This document shows, one piece after another, positions 15,359 to 23,962 of a stretch of DNA of 40,686 bases (positions are counted from its first letter, which is position 1; each line of letters opens with the position of its first letter). A program made the position numbers and the translations under genes. The stretch covers positions 1 to 40,686 of the forward strand of contig NZ_PHOA01000011.1 of assembly GCF_003687455.1 (NCBI RefSeq). The letters run 5' to 3'. The notes under the pieces are model-generated. The model was not told the DNA's origin. It made no database searches and saw only the letters and a program-made list of their open reading frames with translations. The stretch is from Kocuria tytonicola (GTDB lineage: Bacteria > Actinomycetota > Actinomycetes > Actinomycetales > Micrococcaceae).

Positions 15359-18300
15359 AGCTGCACCGCCTGGAGATCACGGCCTTCGGCCCGTTCCCGG
15401 GCCACGAGAGCATCGACTTCGACGCGCTGAACGACGCGGGCGTTTTCCTGTTGAACGGTGAGACCGGTTCGGGCAAGACGAGCGTGCTGGATGCCATCTG
15501 CTTTGCACTCTACGGTTCGGGGCCCACCACGGCCGCCAAGGGTGGGCGCAAGGCCCAGCACAGCGACCACGCGCACCCGCAGACCGGGCCGCGCGTGGAC
15601 GTGGAGTTCACCGCGGGTGGCCGCCGGTGGCACGTGAGCCGGACGCCCGCGTGGCGTGCGCCGTCGAAACGGGCCGCCTCCGGGTGGACGGAGCGCCACG
15701 CCACGGTGCTGCTGCGGGAACTCGTCTCGGGCGAGTGGGTGGAGCGCGGCTACCGTCCTGACGACGTGGGCCAGATGATCCACCACGCGGTGGGTCTGGA
15801 CAGGGAGCAGTTCACCCAGGTCATGATGCTCCCGCAGGGGCAGTTCGCCCGCTTCCTGCAGGCGGGATCCCGGGAGCGTGAAGAGCTGCTGGAAACCCTG
15901 TTCGGCACCGACGTCTACGCCGGGATCCAGGACGAGCTCAAGGCCCGCGCGGACGAGGCGAGGACCGAGTTGCGGTCCGCTGAGGCTGACGTCGAACGAG
16001 GAGACCAGTTGCTCGAGCGCTATCGGGGCCGGGTGAACGCTGCCCTGGCGGAACTGCCCGCGGACCTGTGTTCCGAGGTGGCCGACTCCCCGGTCGCGGA
16101 GGAGCCCGCGCCGTCGGACCGGGACCTCGCCCGTTGCGGGTGGGACGCCGTCGTGACACGGTGCGGCGCGCTGGTGGACGCTGTGAGCCGGGCGCGGGGT
16201 GAAGCGGCCGACCGCTGCGCGGAGGCGGCGTCGCGGCACACACGCAGGGAAGGGCTCGAAGCACTGCTGCGCCGTCGCGCGGAGCTCACCGGCAGGCTCG
16301 ACGTCCTGAACGGCGACTCCGAGCGGGCCGAGGCAGCAGCCCGGCGGGTTCGTGAGCACACACTGGCCCAGCAGTTGCAGGGGGCCGTGGACCGTGTGGA
16401 GGAGTCCGAGCAGCGCGTGGCCTCCCTGCATGCGAGCGTGCAGGAGTTGCGGGGGCGGCTCGCCCCGGACACGGACTCCGGGCAGGCTGCCCGGCAGGTC
16501 CTCGCCGGACGGGCAGTTCTCCTCGAGGGACTCGCGGGAGATGCGCCGCCGCCCGAGGGTCTGCGGGACACCGCGGTCGCCGCGGGGGAGTCTGCGCGCT
16601 CGTGCGTGCAGCGAGAGCGGGCCGTGGCCGAGGACCGCGCGGCCGCCCAGCGCGACGGCGCACGGTCCGCCGACCTCAGGGGCCGGGCCGAGCGCACGCG
16701 GGACGACCTGCGGGTGGCTCGGGAGGAACTGAGCGGCGCGGAACGCCGACGCGACGACCTTGCGCGGGCCACCAGGGACGAGGCGCTGATCCGGGAGCGG
16801 GCGCGCTCCGCGCGCGACGCCGTCGAGGCGAGTCGAGAGCATGAACGGGCCAGGGCGGCAGAGACTGGCAGCGCCACCGCCTACGAACGGGCGGAGGCCA
16901 CCAGGCGAGAGGCTGCCCGCGCCGTCGAGGACCTGGAGGCGCGGCGGTTCGCGAATGCCGCCGCGACCCTCGCGAGTGAGCTCGGTCCCGGCCAGCCGTG
17001 TCCCGTCTGCGGGGCCACGGAACACCCACGGCCGGCGAGCATCGAGGACGGCGACGACGTGACCACGGCGACACTCGACCGTGCTCGCGCCGCCCGTGAG
17101 GTGGCCCAGGACGCCGTGGATGCAAGACATGCGGAGCTCGAACGGGCCCGCCGCGCCACCGCCGAGACGCTCGCACGCGGTGCGGATCCGGACCTGGACG
17201 CCGTGCAGGACAGGGCCCGTGGTGCGCGGGCGGCCGAGGAGCGTCTGGACGAGGCGCTCGAGGCATTGCAAATGTGCGAGCAGCAGCTCGAGGAGGCGCG
17301 CGAGCGCCTCGCGGACCTCGAGGCGCAGGCCACCCGCCTCACGGCGGAGGCCGAGGAGGCCCGGACGCGCTCCGAAGCACTCAAAGAGCGGTGCGATCGG
17401 GAAAGCAGCGATCTCGCGGGGCAGCTGCGGGGCTTCGCCACCGCCCGGGAGTTCCTGGACCGGGCGGAGGAGCTTGTGCGCCTGGTCAGCGACCTGGATG
17501 CCGGCCAGCAGGCTCTGGACTCCGCCCGGCACCACGCCGCCGCCCATCGGGACGCCCTGGACCGGGCCCTCGCGGACTCTCCCTTCGGCGACCCCCAGGA
17601 GGTCTCAGCGGCGCTCATGGATCCCGAGAGGGCAGCGCGGGAACAGTCCTGGCTGGAGGACCGGCAGCGGGAGCTCTCCCGCGTGGAGGCGGAGCTGTCC
17701 ACGGAGGACATGCAGCGAGCCGCACGGCTCACCCCCGAGGAACGGGCGGAGCTCACCGCGGAGGCGCTCGCGCGCGGTGCCGAGGAGCTGGCCGCGTCAG
17801 CACAGCTCAGAGACCACCTCACCCAGCAGCTCGGAGGGTTGCGGGCCCTTGCGGCCGAGATCGAGACCTCGGCGCGGGAGGTGCCGGAGCTGGAAGGAGC
17901 GTACGAACGGGCCCGGGAACGCTCGGAGCGGTTGAGCGGGCTCGCGGACATCGCCACTGCCACGTCCTCGGAAAACGCCCTGCGCATGACGCTCACCTCG
18001 TTCGTGCTGGCCGCCAAGCTCGAGCACGTTGCGGCCGTGGCATCGGAGCACCTGTCCCGGATGTCCTCCGGGCGGTTCACCCTCGTGCACACGGACCAGA
18101 CCCGCGGTGGCGGGAAGGCCGGCCTCGGACTCGAGATCGACGACTCCTGGACGGGCGTTCGTCGCGGCACAGAGACCCTCTCCGGAGGGGAGTCCTTCTT
18201 CACCTCGCTGGCCCTGGCCCTGGCACTCGCGGACGTGGTGCGCGCCGAGGCCGGTGGCCAGGACATCGACACCCTGTTCGTGGACGAGGGGTTCGGGTCT

Positions 18301-18474
18301 CTGGACGAGCAGACCCTCGAACAGGTGCTTGAAACCCTGGACGGCCTCCGGCGGGACGGTCGGGTCATCGGGGTGGTGTCGCACGTGAGCGAGATGAAGC
18401 AGCGGATCGCCACCCAGCTCGTGGTCACCAAGACGCCGCAGGGCTCCCACCTGAGCATCACCACCGGCCCGTGA
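15355..18474 (+). CDS. sbcC: Exonuclease SbcCD, SMC-like ATPase subunit SbcC
   Basis: The 1039-residue protein is the Rad50-like partner of SbcD. The N-terminal ATP site reads Gly-Glu-Thr-Gly-Ser-Gly-Lys-Thr-Ser near residue 38. Two long coiled-coil arms rich in Glu, Ala and Arg flank a zinc-hook motif Cys549-Pro-Val-Cys552 that joins two SbcC molecules. The C-terminal ABC signature is Leu-Ser-Gly-Gly-Glu-Ser and the Walker B is Leu-Phe-Val-Asp-Glu-Gly-Phe-Gly-Ser-Leu-Asp. The coiled coils are highly repetitive in composition, which makes long open frames on the opposite strand, none credible. The GTG start overlaps the sbcD stop. Confidence 0.96.
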   Translation: MKLHRLEITAFGPFPGHESIDFDALNDAGVFLLNGETGSGKTSVLDAICFALYGSGPTTAAKGGRKAQHSDHAHPQTGPRVDVEFTAGGRRWHVSRTPAWRAPSKRAASGWTERHATVLLRELVSGEWVERGYRPDDVGQMIHHAVGLDREQFTQVMMLPQGQFARFLQAGSREREELLETLFGTDVYAGIQDELKARADEARTELRSAEADVERGDQLLERYRGRVNAALAELPADLCSEVADSPVAEEPAPSDRDLARCGWDAVVTRCGALVDAVSRARGEAADRCAEAASRHTRREGLEALLRRRAELTGRLDVLNGDSERAEAAARRVREHTLAQQLQGAVDRVEESEQRVASLHASVQELRGRLAPDTDSGQAARQVLAGRAVLLEGLAGDAPPPEGLRDTAVAAGESARSCVQRERAVAEDRAAAQRDGARSADLRGRAERTRDDLRVAREELSGAERRRDDLARATRDEALIRERARSARDAVEASREHERARAAETGSATAYERAEATRREAARAVEDLEARRFANAAATLASELGPGQPCPVCGATEHPRPASIEDGDDVTTATLDRARAAREVAQDAVDARHAELERARRATAETLARGADPDLDAVQDRARGARAAEERLDEALEALQMCEQQLEEARERLADLEAQATRLTAEAEEARTRSEALKERCDRESSDLAGQLRGFATAREFLDRAEELVRLVSDLDAGQQALDSARHHAAAHRDALDRALADSPFGDPQEVSAALMDPERAAREQSWLEDRQRELSRVEAELSTEDMQRAARLTPEERAELTAEALARGAEELAASAQLRDHLTQQLGGLRALAAEIETSAREVPELEGAYERARERSERLSGLADIATATSSENALRMTLTSFVLAAKLEHVAAVASEHLSRMSSGRFTLVHTDQTRGGGKAGLGLEIDDSWTGVRRGTETLSGGESFFTSLALALALADVVRAEAGGQDIDTLFVDEGFGSLDEQTLEQVLETLDGLRRDGRVIGVVSHVSEMKQRIATQLVVTKTPQGSHLSITTGP

Positions 18475-18541
18475 CCCCGGGCAGCCGGAGCCGTCGATCC
18501 GAGGGCCCGTCGACCGTCGGCCCCAGCGCTATGGCCCCGCG

Positions 18542-18547
18542 TAGGCT
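18542..18547 (+). promoter_or_regulatory. -10 element of the MFS gene (leaderless type)
   Basis: TAGGCT ends 6 nt before the GTG at 18554. The same hexamer and spacing are used by pncB. Confidence 0.5.
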
Positions 18548-18553
18548 GAGCGC

Positions 18554-19846
18554 GTGAACACCGCCATGCACCCCCAGACCACGGAGCTGCCGGCCGGGAG
18601 CCTCCCGCCCAGGGAGCAGTGGGTTCGCCGCGACCGGCAGCTCGCGCTCATCACCCTGCTGCTGCGCGTGCCGCAGGTCATGACGCCCCTGGGAGTCCTC
18701 ACCTGGGTGGCGGTATCCGCGGCCTCGGCGTGGACGGCTGCGGTCAGTTCGGCTGCCCTGTGCCTCGGCATGGCCGTGTGCGGCGTGGGCATGGCGGTCT
18801 TCGCGAACGTCCGCTGGCGGCTCTGGGCCCTCGCAGGGGTTGCTCTCATCCAGGGCGTGGTGATGTGGCAGCTCTCCCGGGTGGACGTCGATGCCGTGGG
18901 AACCACCTGGGACGCTGCGGGCGCGTTCATGCCGTTCTTCGTCGCGGGTCTCTCCCTGGCCCCGATGGGTCTGGCCGCACGGCTGCGGTGGGTGTCCGTG
19001 GTGGAGTCCGAGAACCGTCCCGAGGCGTTCGGCGGGGCCATGCGCCGCGAGTCCGTCAACGAGGCACTGGCCACGGTCCTGGGCGCCGCACTGACCGGGC
19101 TGCTGGCCGTGGTGGCAGGACCGTCGTCGGTGCTGCGTGCCTCGGCGATCCTGTCGGTGCTCACCATGGTGCTGTTCGTGGTGCACCCCTCGGCCAGGCA
19201 TCCACAGGCCAACATGCCCGAGAGCCAGTGGCGCCGGGACCGTCGACCAGCTCCTCGGGCGCAGCAGCGCGCGGCGTTCCGGCTGCGCCACGGCCTGCTC
19301 TACGGCATCGCCGCGCTGAACGCCCTGCTCGGCGCGGCTCAGGGATGCCTCGCGGTCTACTCGGTCTCCCTGGACACGGTGAAGACCATGGGGGTGATGT
19401 ACGCGCTGGTCGGATTCGGGGCGGCGGCGGGCTCCAGCCTGGCGGTGCGCTTCCGCCACCGCATCACGGCCGCCAACATGTGGGTCCTGGTGGCCACGGG
19501 CGCCCTGCTCACGTCCATGCTGCTCTCCGGGCCCTCCGGCACAGTCGGCTTCTCCGTGGTGCTCATAGCCGTGGGCTTCTTCTCCGGTCCGTGCCTGCTG
19601 TGCATCCACAGCTCCGCGGGGCAGGTGGACATGGCCCACGGCTACATGGGTCTCGTGGGCCTCATGAACGTGGCCACGAGTGTGGCCACCGCCCTGGGCC
19701 TGATCATCTGCGCGTACCTGGGCGTGCACCACGACTACATGTCCGCCGCCATGGTGCCCGTGGCCGCCTCGATGCTGCTGCTGGGCACGGCTCTCGTCTT
19801 CAACCACGGGCTGCGCCGCGCCCCCGGGCCGGAGCCGAGGATCTGA
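18554..19846 (+). CDS. MFS-type membrane transporter
   Basis: The 430-residue polytopic membrane protein has around twelve hydrophobic segments split by a hydrophilic loop near residues 215-240 (Arg/Gln-rich), the layout of the major facilitator superfamily. A typical first-half loop motif is not obvious: the second segment pair is followed by Phe-Ala-Asn-Val-Arg-Trp-Arg. The substrate is unknown; small-molecule or drug efflux is the usual role of such proteins. It starts at a GTG with a leaderless-type hexamer and is convergent with the MBL-hydrolase gene, with a large hairpin between. Confidence 0.75.
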   Translation: MNTAMHPQTTELPAGSLPPREQWVRRDRQLALITLLLRVPQVMTPLGVLTWVAVSAASAWTAAVSSAALCLGMAVCGVGMAVFANVRWRLWALAGVALIQGVVMWQLSRVDVDAVGTTWDAAGAFMPFFVAGLSLAPMGLAARLRWVSVVESENRPEAFGGAMRRESVNEALATVLGAALTGLLAVVAGPSSVLRASAILSVLTMVLFVVHPSARHPQANMPESQWRRDRRPAPRAQQRAAFRLRHGLLYGIAALNALLGAAQGCLAVYSVSLDTVKTMGVMYALVGFGAAAGSSLAVRFRHRITAANMWVLVATGALLTSMLLSGPSGTVGFSVVLIAVGFFSGPCLLCIHSSAGQVDMAHGYMGLVGLMNVATSVATALGLIICAYLGVHHDYMSAAMVPVAASMLLLGTALVFNHGLRRAPGPEPRI

Positions 19847-19928
19847 GCCCTCGCTCCGGCCGGGGCCAGGGCGGCTCGCCGTCGCGAGCACCCGCCGGGG
19901 CACGTGTTGCAGGAACGGTGCCCCACCA

Positions 19929-19988
19929 GCACGACGCCGCCTCCGGAACCGTACCCGCGAGGGTCAGGTTCCGCAGGCGGCTTCGTGC
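19929..19988. terminator. Long bidirectional hairpin between convergent genes
   Basis: Two 28-nt arms (19929-19956 and 19961-19988) pair at 24 of 28 positions around the loop GCGA; mismatches are at 19935/19982, 19943/19974 and two near the loop. It lies between the stop codons of the plus-strand MFS gene and the minus-strand MBL gene and would stop transcription from both sides. No U-tract is visible on either side. Confidence 0.7.
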
Positions 19989-20016
19989 GCTCCTGGTGCA
20001 GGGTGCTCGGCTGAAC

Positions 20017-20700
20017 TCAGGAACCGCGCGCGATCCACTCCGCCAGGTGGGGCTTCTCCCGGCCCACGGTGGTGGAGTCCCCGTGGCCTGTGAGCACGAG
20101 GGTGTCCTCCGGGAGCGTGAACAGGCGCTTGGCGATCGAGTCGATGATCGTGGGGAAGTCGGAGTAGGACCGGCCCGTGGCGCCGGGACCGCCCTGGAAG
20201 AGGGTGTCTCCGGTGAAGACGACCCCGTCCTCGCCCAGGTCCGGTGCGTGGAAGACCACGGAACCGGGGGAGTGCCCCGGGGTGGCCACCACGGTGACGG
20301 CCACCGTCCCGGCGAGGATCTGCTGACCGTCGTGCAGGGGCTCCGGCTCGGGACCCTCGGGATGAACGGCGCGCCACAGCATGAGGTCCTCGTGGTTCAT
20401 CATGACGGGAGCGTCCGTGCCCGCCCGCTCCACGAACTCGCGCACGGCCTTGATGTGGTCGTCGTGGCCGTGGGTGAGCAGCACGTGGGTGATGGTGCGG
20501 TCGGCCACGGCGGCGAGCACCGCCTCGGGGTCGTGCGCGGGGTCGATGACGGCGCACTCCGCCTGGTTGCCCAGGACCCAGACGTTGTTCTCCACCTCCC
20601 ACGTGCCGCCGTCCAGGTTGAACGTCCCCGCGGTCACGCAGTTCACCACGGTGACCCCGCCGCGGGGATCGGTCAGGACGGTCTCGGGCTGCCGGGTCAT
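20017..20700 (-). CDS. MBL-fold hydrolase, probable S-formylmycothiol-type
   Basis: The 227-residue glyoxalase II-like metallo-hydrolase has the motif Thr-His-Gly-His-Asp-Asp-His, a further His in Pro-Gly-His-Ser-Pro-Gly, the Asp of Thr-Gly-Asp-Thr-Leu-Phe and a late Gly-His-Gly-Asp-Ser. Its ATG overlaps the stop of the upstream dehydrogenase gene by four bases (ATGA). In Mycobacterium (Rv2259-Rv2260) and Corynebacterium the same pair occurs; there the hydrolase is proposed to release formate and mycothiol from the oxidised adduct, so I infer the same here. A general thioester or persulfide hydrolase is the alternative. Confidence 0.83.
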   Translation of the reverse strand: MTRQPETVLTDPRGGVTVVNCVTAGTFNLDGGTWEVENNVWVLGNQAECAVIDPAHDPEAVLAAVADRTITHVLLTHGHDDHIKAVREFVERAGTDAPVMMNHEDLMLWRAVHPEGPEPEPLHDGQQILAGTVAVTVVATPGHSPGSVVFHAPDLGEDGVVFTGDTLFQGGPGATGRSYSDFPTIIDSIAKRLFTLPEDTLVLTGHGDSTTVGREKPHLAEWIARGS

Positions 20701-21794
20701 CGCTGCAGCTCCACGACCGAGCGCAGGACCTTGCCGGACTTCATGGTGTCGAACGCGGCGTCCACCTGGTCCAGAGCAATGCGCTCGGACACGAAGGCGT
20801 CCAGGTCCAGGCGCCCGAGGACGTACTGGTCCACGAGCATGGGGAAGTCGCGGGAGGGCAGGGTGTCCCCGTACCACGCCGACTTGATGGACCCGCCGTG
20901 GGAGAAGACCTCGTCGAGGGGAAGCTCCGCGGTGGTCCCGGGATCGGGAACGCCCACGAGCACCATGCGCCCGGCGAGGTCCCGTGCCTGGAAGGCCTGC
21001 AGGAAGGTGTCCGCCACGCCCACGGCGTCGATCACGAGGTCCGCGCCGTTGCCCCCGGTGAGCGCGCGAATGGCCTCCACGGGGTCCTCCGAGCGGGAGT
21101 TGACCACGTGGGTGGCGCCCAGACGCTGGGCGGTGCGCAGCTTGTCGTCGTCCACGTCCACGGCGACGATCGTGGTGGCGCCCGCCAGGGCGGCACCGGC
21201 CACGGCCGCGGTCCCCACGCCACCGCAGCCGATGACCGCCACGGAGTCCCCGCGCTGCACGGCGCCGGTGTTGATGGCGGCACCGATGCCGGCGGTGACA
21301 CCGCAGCCCAGCAGGCCCACGGCGGCGTACTGGTCGTCCTCCAGCGGGGACTCGATGCGGGTGCACTGGCCTGCCGCCACGAGGGTCTTCTCCGCGAAGG
21401 CGCCGATCCCCAGTGCAGGCTCCAGCTCGGTGCCGTCCTCGAGGGTCATGCGCTGAGAGGCGTTGTGGGTGTCGAAGCAGTACCAGGGCTGGCCCCGGCG
21501 GCAGGCTCGGCACTCACCGCACACGGCCCGCCAGTTGAGGATCACGTGGTCACCCACGGCAACCTCCGTGACCCCGTCTCCCACGGCGCTGACCACACCG
21601 GTGGCCTCGTGGCCGAGGAGGTAGGGGAAGTCGTCGCCCACGCCGCCCACCTTGTAGTGCAAGTCCGTCTGGCACACCCCGCACGTGAGCACGTCCACGA
21701 GTGCCTCTCCGGGCCCGGGATCCGGAACCAGGATGGTCTCCACGGTCGCGGGCTCGTTCTTCGCCCGGACCACTACGCCCTTGACCTTGTGCAT
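20697..21794 (-). CDS. mscR: S-(hydroxymethyl)mycothiol dehydrogenase
   Basis: The 365-residue zinc-dependent class III-like alcohol dehydrogenase oxidises the formaldehyde-mycothiol adduct with NAD. Visible features are the catalytic-zinc motif Cys-Gly-Val-Cys-Gln-Thr-Asp-Leu-His, Gly-His-Glu-Ala-Thr-Gly, the structural zinc Cys-Gly-Glu-Cys-Arg-Ala-Cys, a Phe-Asp-Thr-His-Asn-Ala-Ser-Gln-Arg stretch characteristic of the mycothiol branch, and the NAD-binding Gly-Cys-Gly-Gly-Val-Gly. The ATG at 21794 has GGAGGC 7 nt upstream; longer starts add no conserved sequence. It is the first gene of a two-gene operon with the MBL hydrolase. Presence of this enzyme indicates mycothiol is made, hence an actinobacterium. 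Confidence 0.92.
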   Translation of the reverse strand: MHKVKGVVVRAKNEPATVETILVPDPGPGEALVDVLTCGVCQTDLHYKVGGVGDDFPYLLGHEATGVVSAVGDGVTEVAVGDHVILNWRAVCGECRACRRGQPWYCFDTHNASQRMTLEDGTELEPALGIGAFAEKTLVAAGQCTRIESPLEDDQYAAVGLLGCGVTAGIGAAINTGAVQRGDSVAVIGCGGVGTAAVAGAALAGATTIVAVDVDDDKLRTAQRLGATHVVNSRSEDPVEAIRALTGGNGADLVIDAVGVADTFLQAFQARDLAGRMVLVGVPDPGTTAELPLDEVFSHGGSIKSAWYGDTLPSRDFPMLVDQYVLGRLDLDAFVSERIALDQVDAAFDTMKSGKVLRSVVELQR

Positions 21795-21968
21795 GAAGTT
21801 GCCTCCGTCATCGTGCTCGGTTGCGTGCCGGTCCCAGTATGGGGGGTGCCGCACGGACCCGCACAGTGCCCGGGCGGGTCGTTCGCCGCCCGGTGAACGG
21901 TGGGCGGTGAGCAGCGGCAGCGGGCAGCTGGCGGCCGGTGGCGTGCGGCGGCGGACCATGACACGGAA

Positions 21969-22000
21969 CGGGCCCGCACGGTGTGCACCGTGCGGGCCCG
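21969..22000. terminator. Strong hairpin after the YihY gene
   Basis: Fifteen perfect pairs (21969-21983 with 21986-22000), with a TG at the centre of the hairpin. It lies 30 nt beyond the YihY stop in its direction of transcription and separates that unit from the dehydrogenase operon. Confidence 0.75.
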
Positions 22001-22029
22001 TCGGGGCAGGAGTCCGGGAGGGAACGGGC

Positions 22030-23109
22030 TCAGCTGTCCTGGGAGTAGTCCAGGTGCTCGGTGTGGAGGCGGATCTTGCGGCCCTCGGCTTCCAGCTTCT
22101 CCTCCTTGGCGCGCAGCTTCTCCACCTGGGTGGTGTCGCGGGGCGGGAGCTGGATGGTCTCCTCGGCCCGGATGCCGCCCTGCAGCTGGCGGCCGCGCTC
22201 GAGCTCGGCGTCCACCTCGGCTCCGAAGAGCAGCGCGTTGTTCATGACCCACAGGCCCAGCAGCAGGATGATCACGGAGCCGATGACCCCGTAGGTGGCG
22301 TTGTACTTCGCGAAGTTGGCCACGTAGAACGCGAACGCGAGCCCCGCAACGATCATGAACACGAGCGAGATGGCCGCGCCGGGGCTCATCCAGCGGAACT
22401 TGGGCTGCCGCACGTTCGGAGTCGCGTAGAAGAGGATGGCGATGAGGAGCACGAGCAGGACCAGGACCACGGGGATCTTGGCCCAGTTCCACACGGTGAC
22501 CGCGGTGGATCCCAGACCCACGGCGTCACCGAGGGTCTGCGCGAGGTCTCCCGAGAGCAGCACCATGATCATCACGGCGGCGACGATCAGCACCACGATC
22601 AGGGTCACGAGCAGTATGACGGGCTTGAGCTTCCAGAAGGGGCGCCCCTCGGCGACCTCGTAGATGCGGTTGAGCGCGCGGGAGAAGGCACCGGTGTAGC
22701 CGGAAGCGGTCCACAGCGCACCCACGATGCCGACCACCAGGGCGAGTCCGGCACCGGACTGGGTGGTCAGCTGCGAGATCGGCTCCGAGAGCAGGTCCAC
22801 GAGGGCCGCGGGTGCGTACTGGTCCAGGAAGTCCAGGATGGCCTTGGTGGTGGCCTCACCCTGGCCGAAGACGCCCAGCAGCGACACCAGCGCCAGCAGC
22901 GCGGGGAAGATGGACAGCACCGCGAAGTAGGTCAGGGTGGCGGCGAGGTCCGTGCAGCCGTCCTTGGTGAACTCGGACAGTGCCCGCTTGAAGATGTACC
23001 CCCATGACTGCCCCTTGAGCTTGCCGGGGGAATCGGGCTTGGTGCCGTGGTCCGGGTGGGGCGCGGAGTCCTCCCGGGCCACTGTGGACTCCAGGTTCTG
23101 GTGGGTCAT
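22030..23109 (-). CDS. YihY/virulence factor BrkB family membrane protein
   Basis: The 359-residue protein has six or so transmembrane segments after a hydrophilic 30-residue lead. Family marks are [17 protein letters not shown], Trp-Thr-Ala-Ser-Gly-Tyr, and a late [15 protein letters not shown]. The C-terminal 60 residues are charged and probably cytoplasmic, with a helical Lys/Glu repeat. The exact role of the family is not settled; it was once mistaken for RNase BN. The ATG at 23109 has GAGAGGA 6 nt upstream. Confidence 0.88.
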   Translation of the reverse strand: MTHQNLESTVAREDSAPHPDHGTKPDSPGKLKGQSWGYIFKRALSEFTKDGCTDLAATLTYFAVLSIFPALLALVSLLGVFGQGEATTKAILDFLDQYAPAALVDLLSEPISQLTTQSGAGLALVVGIVGALWTASGYTGAFSRALNRIYEVAEGRPFWKLKPVILLVTLIVVLIVAAVMIMVLLSGDLAQTLGDAVGLGSTAVTVWNWAKIPVVLVLLVLLIAILFYATPNVRQPKFRWMSPGAAISLVFMIVAGLAFAFYVANFAKYNATYGVIGSVIILLLGLWVMNNALLFGAEVDAELERGRQLQGGIRAEETIQLPPRDTTQVEKLRAKEEKLEAEGRKIRLHTEHLDYSQDS

Positions 23110-23267
23110 GGGGGTCCTCTCGAAGGGGGAAGCAGCGATCTCCGCGGTGTTCTGGCAGAACTGCCGCACTGTGTGCACCACGGGGTCAGGAAGAAGTGTA
23201 CTGATCTTGGAACCTGCAGGGGCATGGTGAACGCGTCCGGGAGCGAATGCGGCGGGGGGGAGACAGA

Positions 23268-23302
23268 TCACCGCGCCCGTGAAAGGTTCACGGACGCGGT
23301 GA
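23268..23302. terminator. Hairpin after the MarR gene
   Basis: Arms 23268-23283 and 23287-23302 pair at 15 of 16 positions (one C/A mismatch) around the loop AGG. It begins 17 nt past the MarR stop in its direction of transcription. Confidence 0.65.
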
Positions 23303-23318
23303 CGGGTGCTGCGGTGGG

Positions 23319-23765
23319 CTACCGGGACAGCGAGAGCGCGTACTGGTGGATGCGCTCGCTCAGCCGTGTGAGCACCCGGATCTCCTGGGAGTCCAGTGCC
23401 GTGCTCATCACGTCCGCGACCTTCTGGTCGTTGTCCTCGGAGATCTGCTTGTAGAGCCGCCCCCCGGCCTCGGTCAGCGCCACTCGCACGCCTCGCAGGT
23501 CCTGCGAGTCCTGGCGGCGGGTGACGAGACCCTTGTTCTCGAGCCGCTCCAGCATGCGGGACAGGCTGGACTGCGTGAGCAGCACGTGGCTGTTCAGGTC
23601 CCGCAGCCGCAGTCCGCCACGATCCGCGCCGTCCAAGGTGGCCAGCACCTCGAACTCACGGCGTGAGAGACCGCGCAGGTCCACGTCGCGCTGCAGCTGC
23701 CGGGTCACCGACACGTGGCAGCGGCTCAGAGCGTCCCAGGCCTCGATGCTCCCCCTAGATGTCAT
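23319..23765 (-). CDS. MarR family transcriptional regulator
   Basis: The 148-residue winged-helix protein has the MarR layout: an N-terminal dimer helix, Leu-Ser-Arg-Arg-Glu-Phe-Glu-Val-Leu-Ala-Thr-Leu, the recognition helix around Leu-Thr-Gln-Ser-Ser-Leu-Ser-Arg-Met-Leu-Glu-Arg-Leu-Glu, then the wing with Gly-Leu-Val-Thr-Arg-Arg and Asp-Leu-Arg-Gly-Val-Arg-Val-Ala-Leu-Thr. The ATG at 23765 has AGGGGG 4-5 nt upstream. A 7-bp inverted repeat in its own promoter region suggests autorepression. Neighbouring targets could include the YihY gene downstream or the mqo gene behind it, but no matching site was seen there. Confidence 0.88.
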   Translation of the reverse strand: MTSRGSIEAWDALSRCHVSVTRQLQRDVDLRGLSRREFEVLATLDGADRGGLRLRDLNSHVLLTQSSLSRMLERLENKGLVTRRQDSQDLRGVRVALTEAGGRLYKQISEDNDQKVADVMSTALDSQEIRVLTRLSERIHQYALSLSR

Positions 23766-23780
23766 AGTTCCCCCTTTGCG

Positions 23781-23801
23781 ACGTTCACCCCCTATGAACG
23801 T
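23781..23801. promoter_or_regulatory. Inverted repeat, candidate MarR operator
   Basis: ACGTTCA (23781-23787) and TGAACGT (23795-23801) are perfect reverse complements with a 7-nt spacer, 16 nt upstream of the regulator start. A TATAGA hexamer on the minus strand (23804-23809) would place the transcription start within the repeat. Confidence 0.55.
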
Positions 23802-23903
23802 TATCTATATGTTACGAGAGCAAAAGGATGCATTTCCGGCCGCCGCTGTCCACACTTCTGGCCGAACGGGGCGTGCCTGTCCACGCAACGGGGTACACGA
23901 CGG

Positions 23904-23942
23904 CGCGGGGGCCGGTACGCGCAGTGCGTACCGGCCCCCGCG
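23904..23942. terminator. Strong hairpin after mqo
   Basis: Seventeen perfect pairs (23904-23920 with 23926-23942) around the loop GCAGT, starting 20 nt beyond the mqo stop in its direction of transcription. Confidence 0.8.
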
Positions 23943-23962
23943 GGCCCACCCGAACGGGTGGG

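Noticed and set aside
15262-17547. Long open frame on the minus strand opposite sbcC
   Set aside because: It mirrors the high third-position GC of sbcC, has a composition rich in Arg, Gly, Pro and Val, and shows no recognisable domain. sbcC itself is unambiguous.
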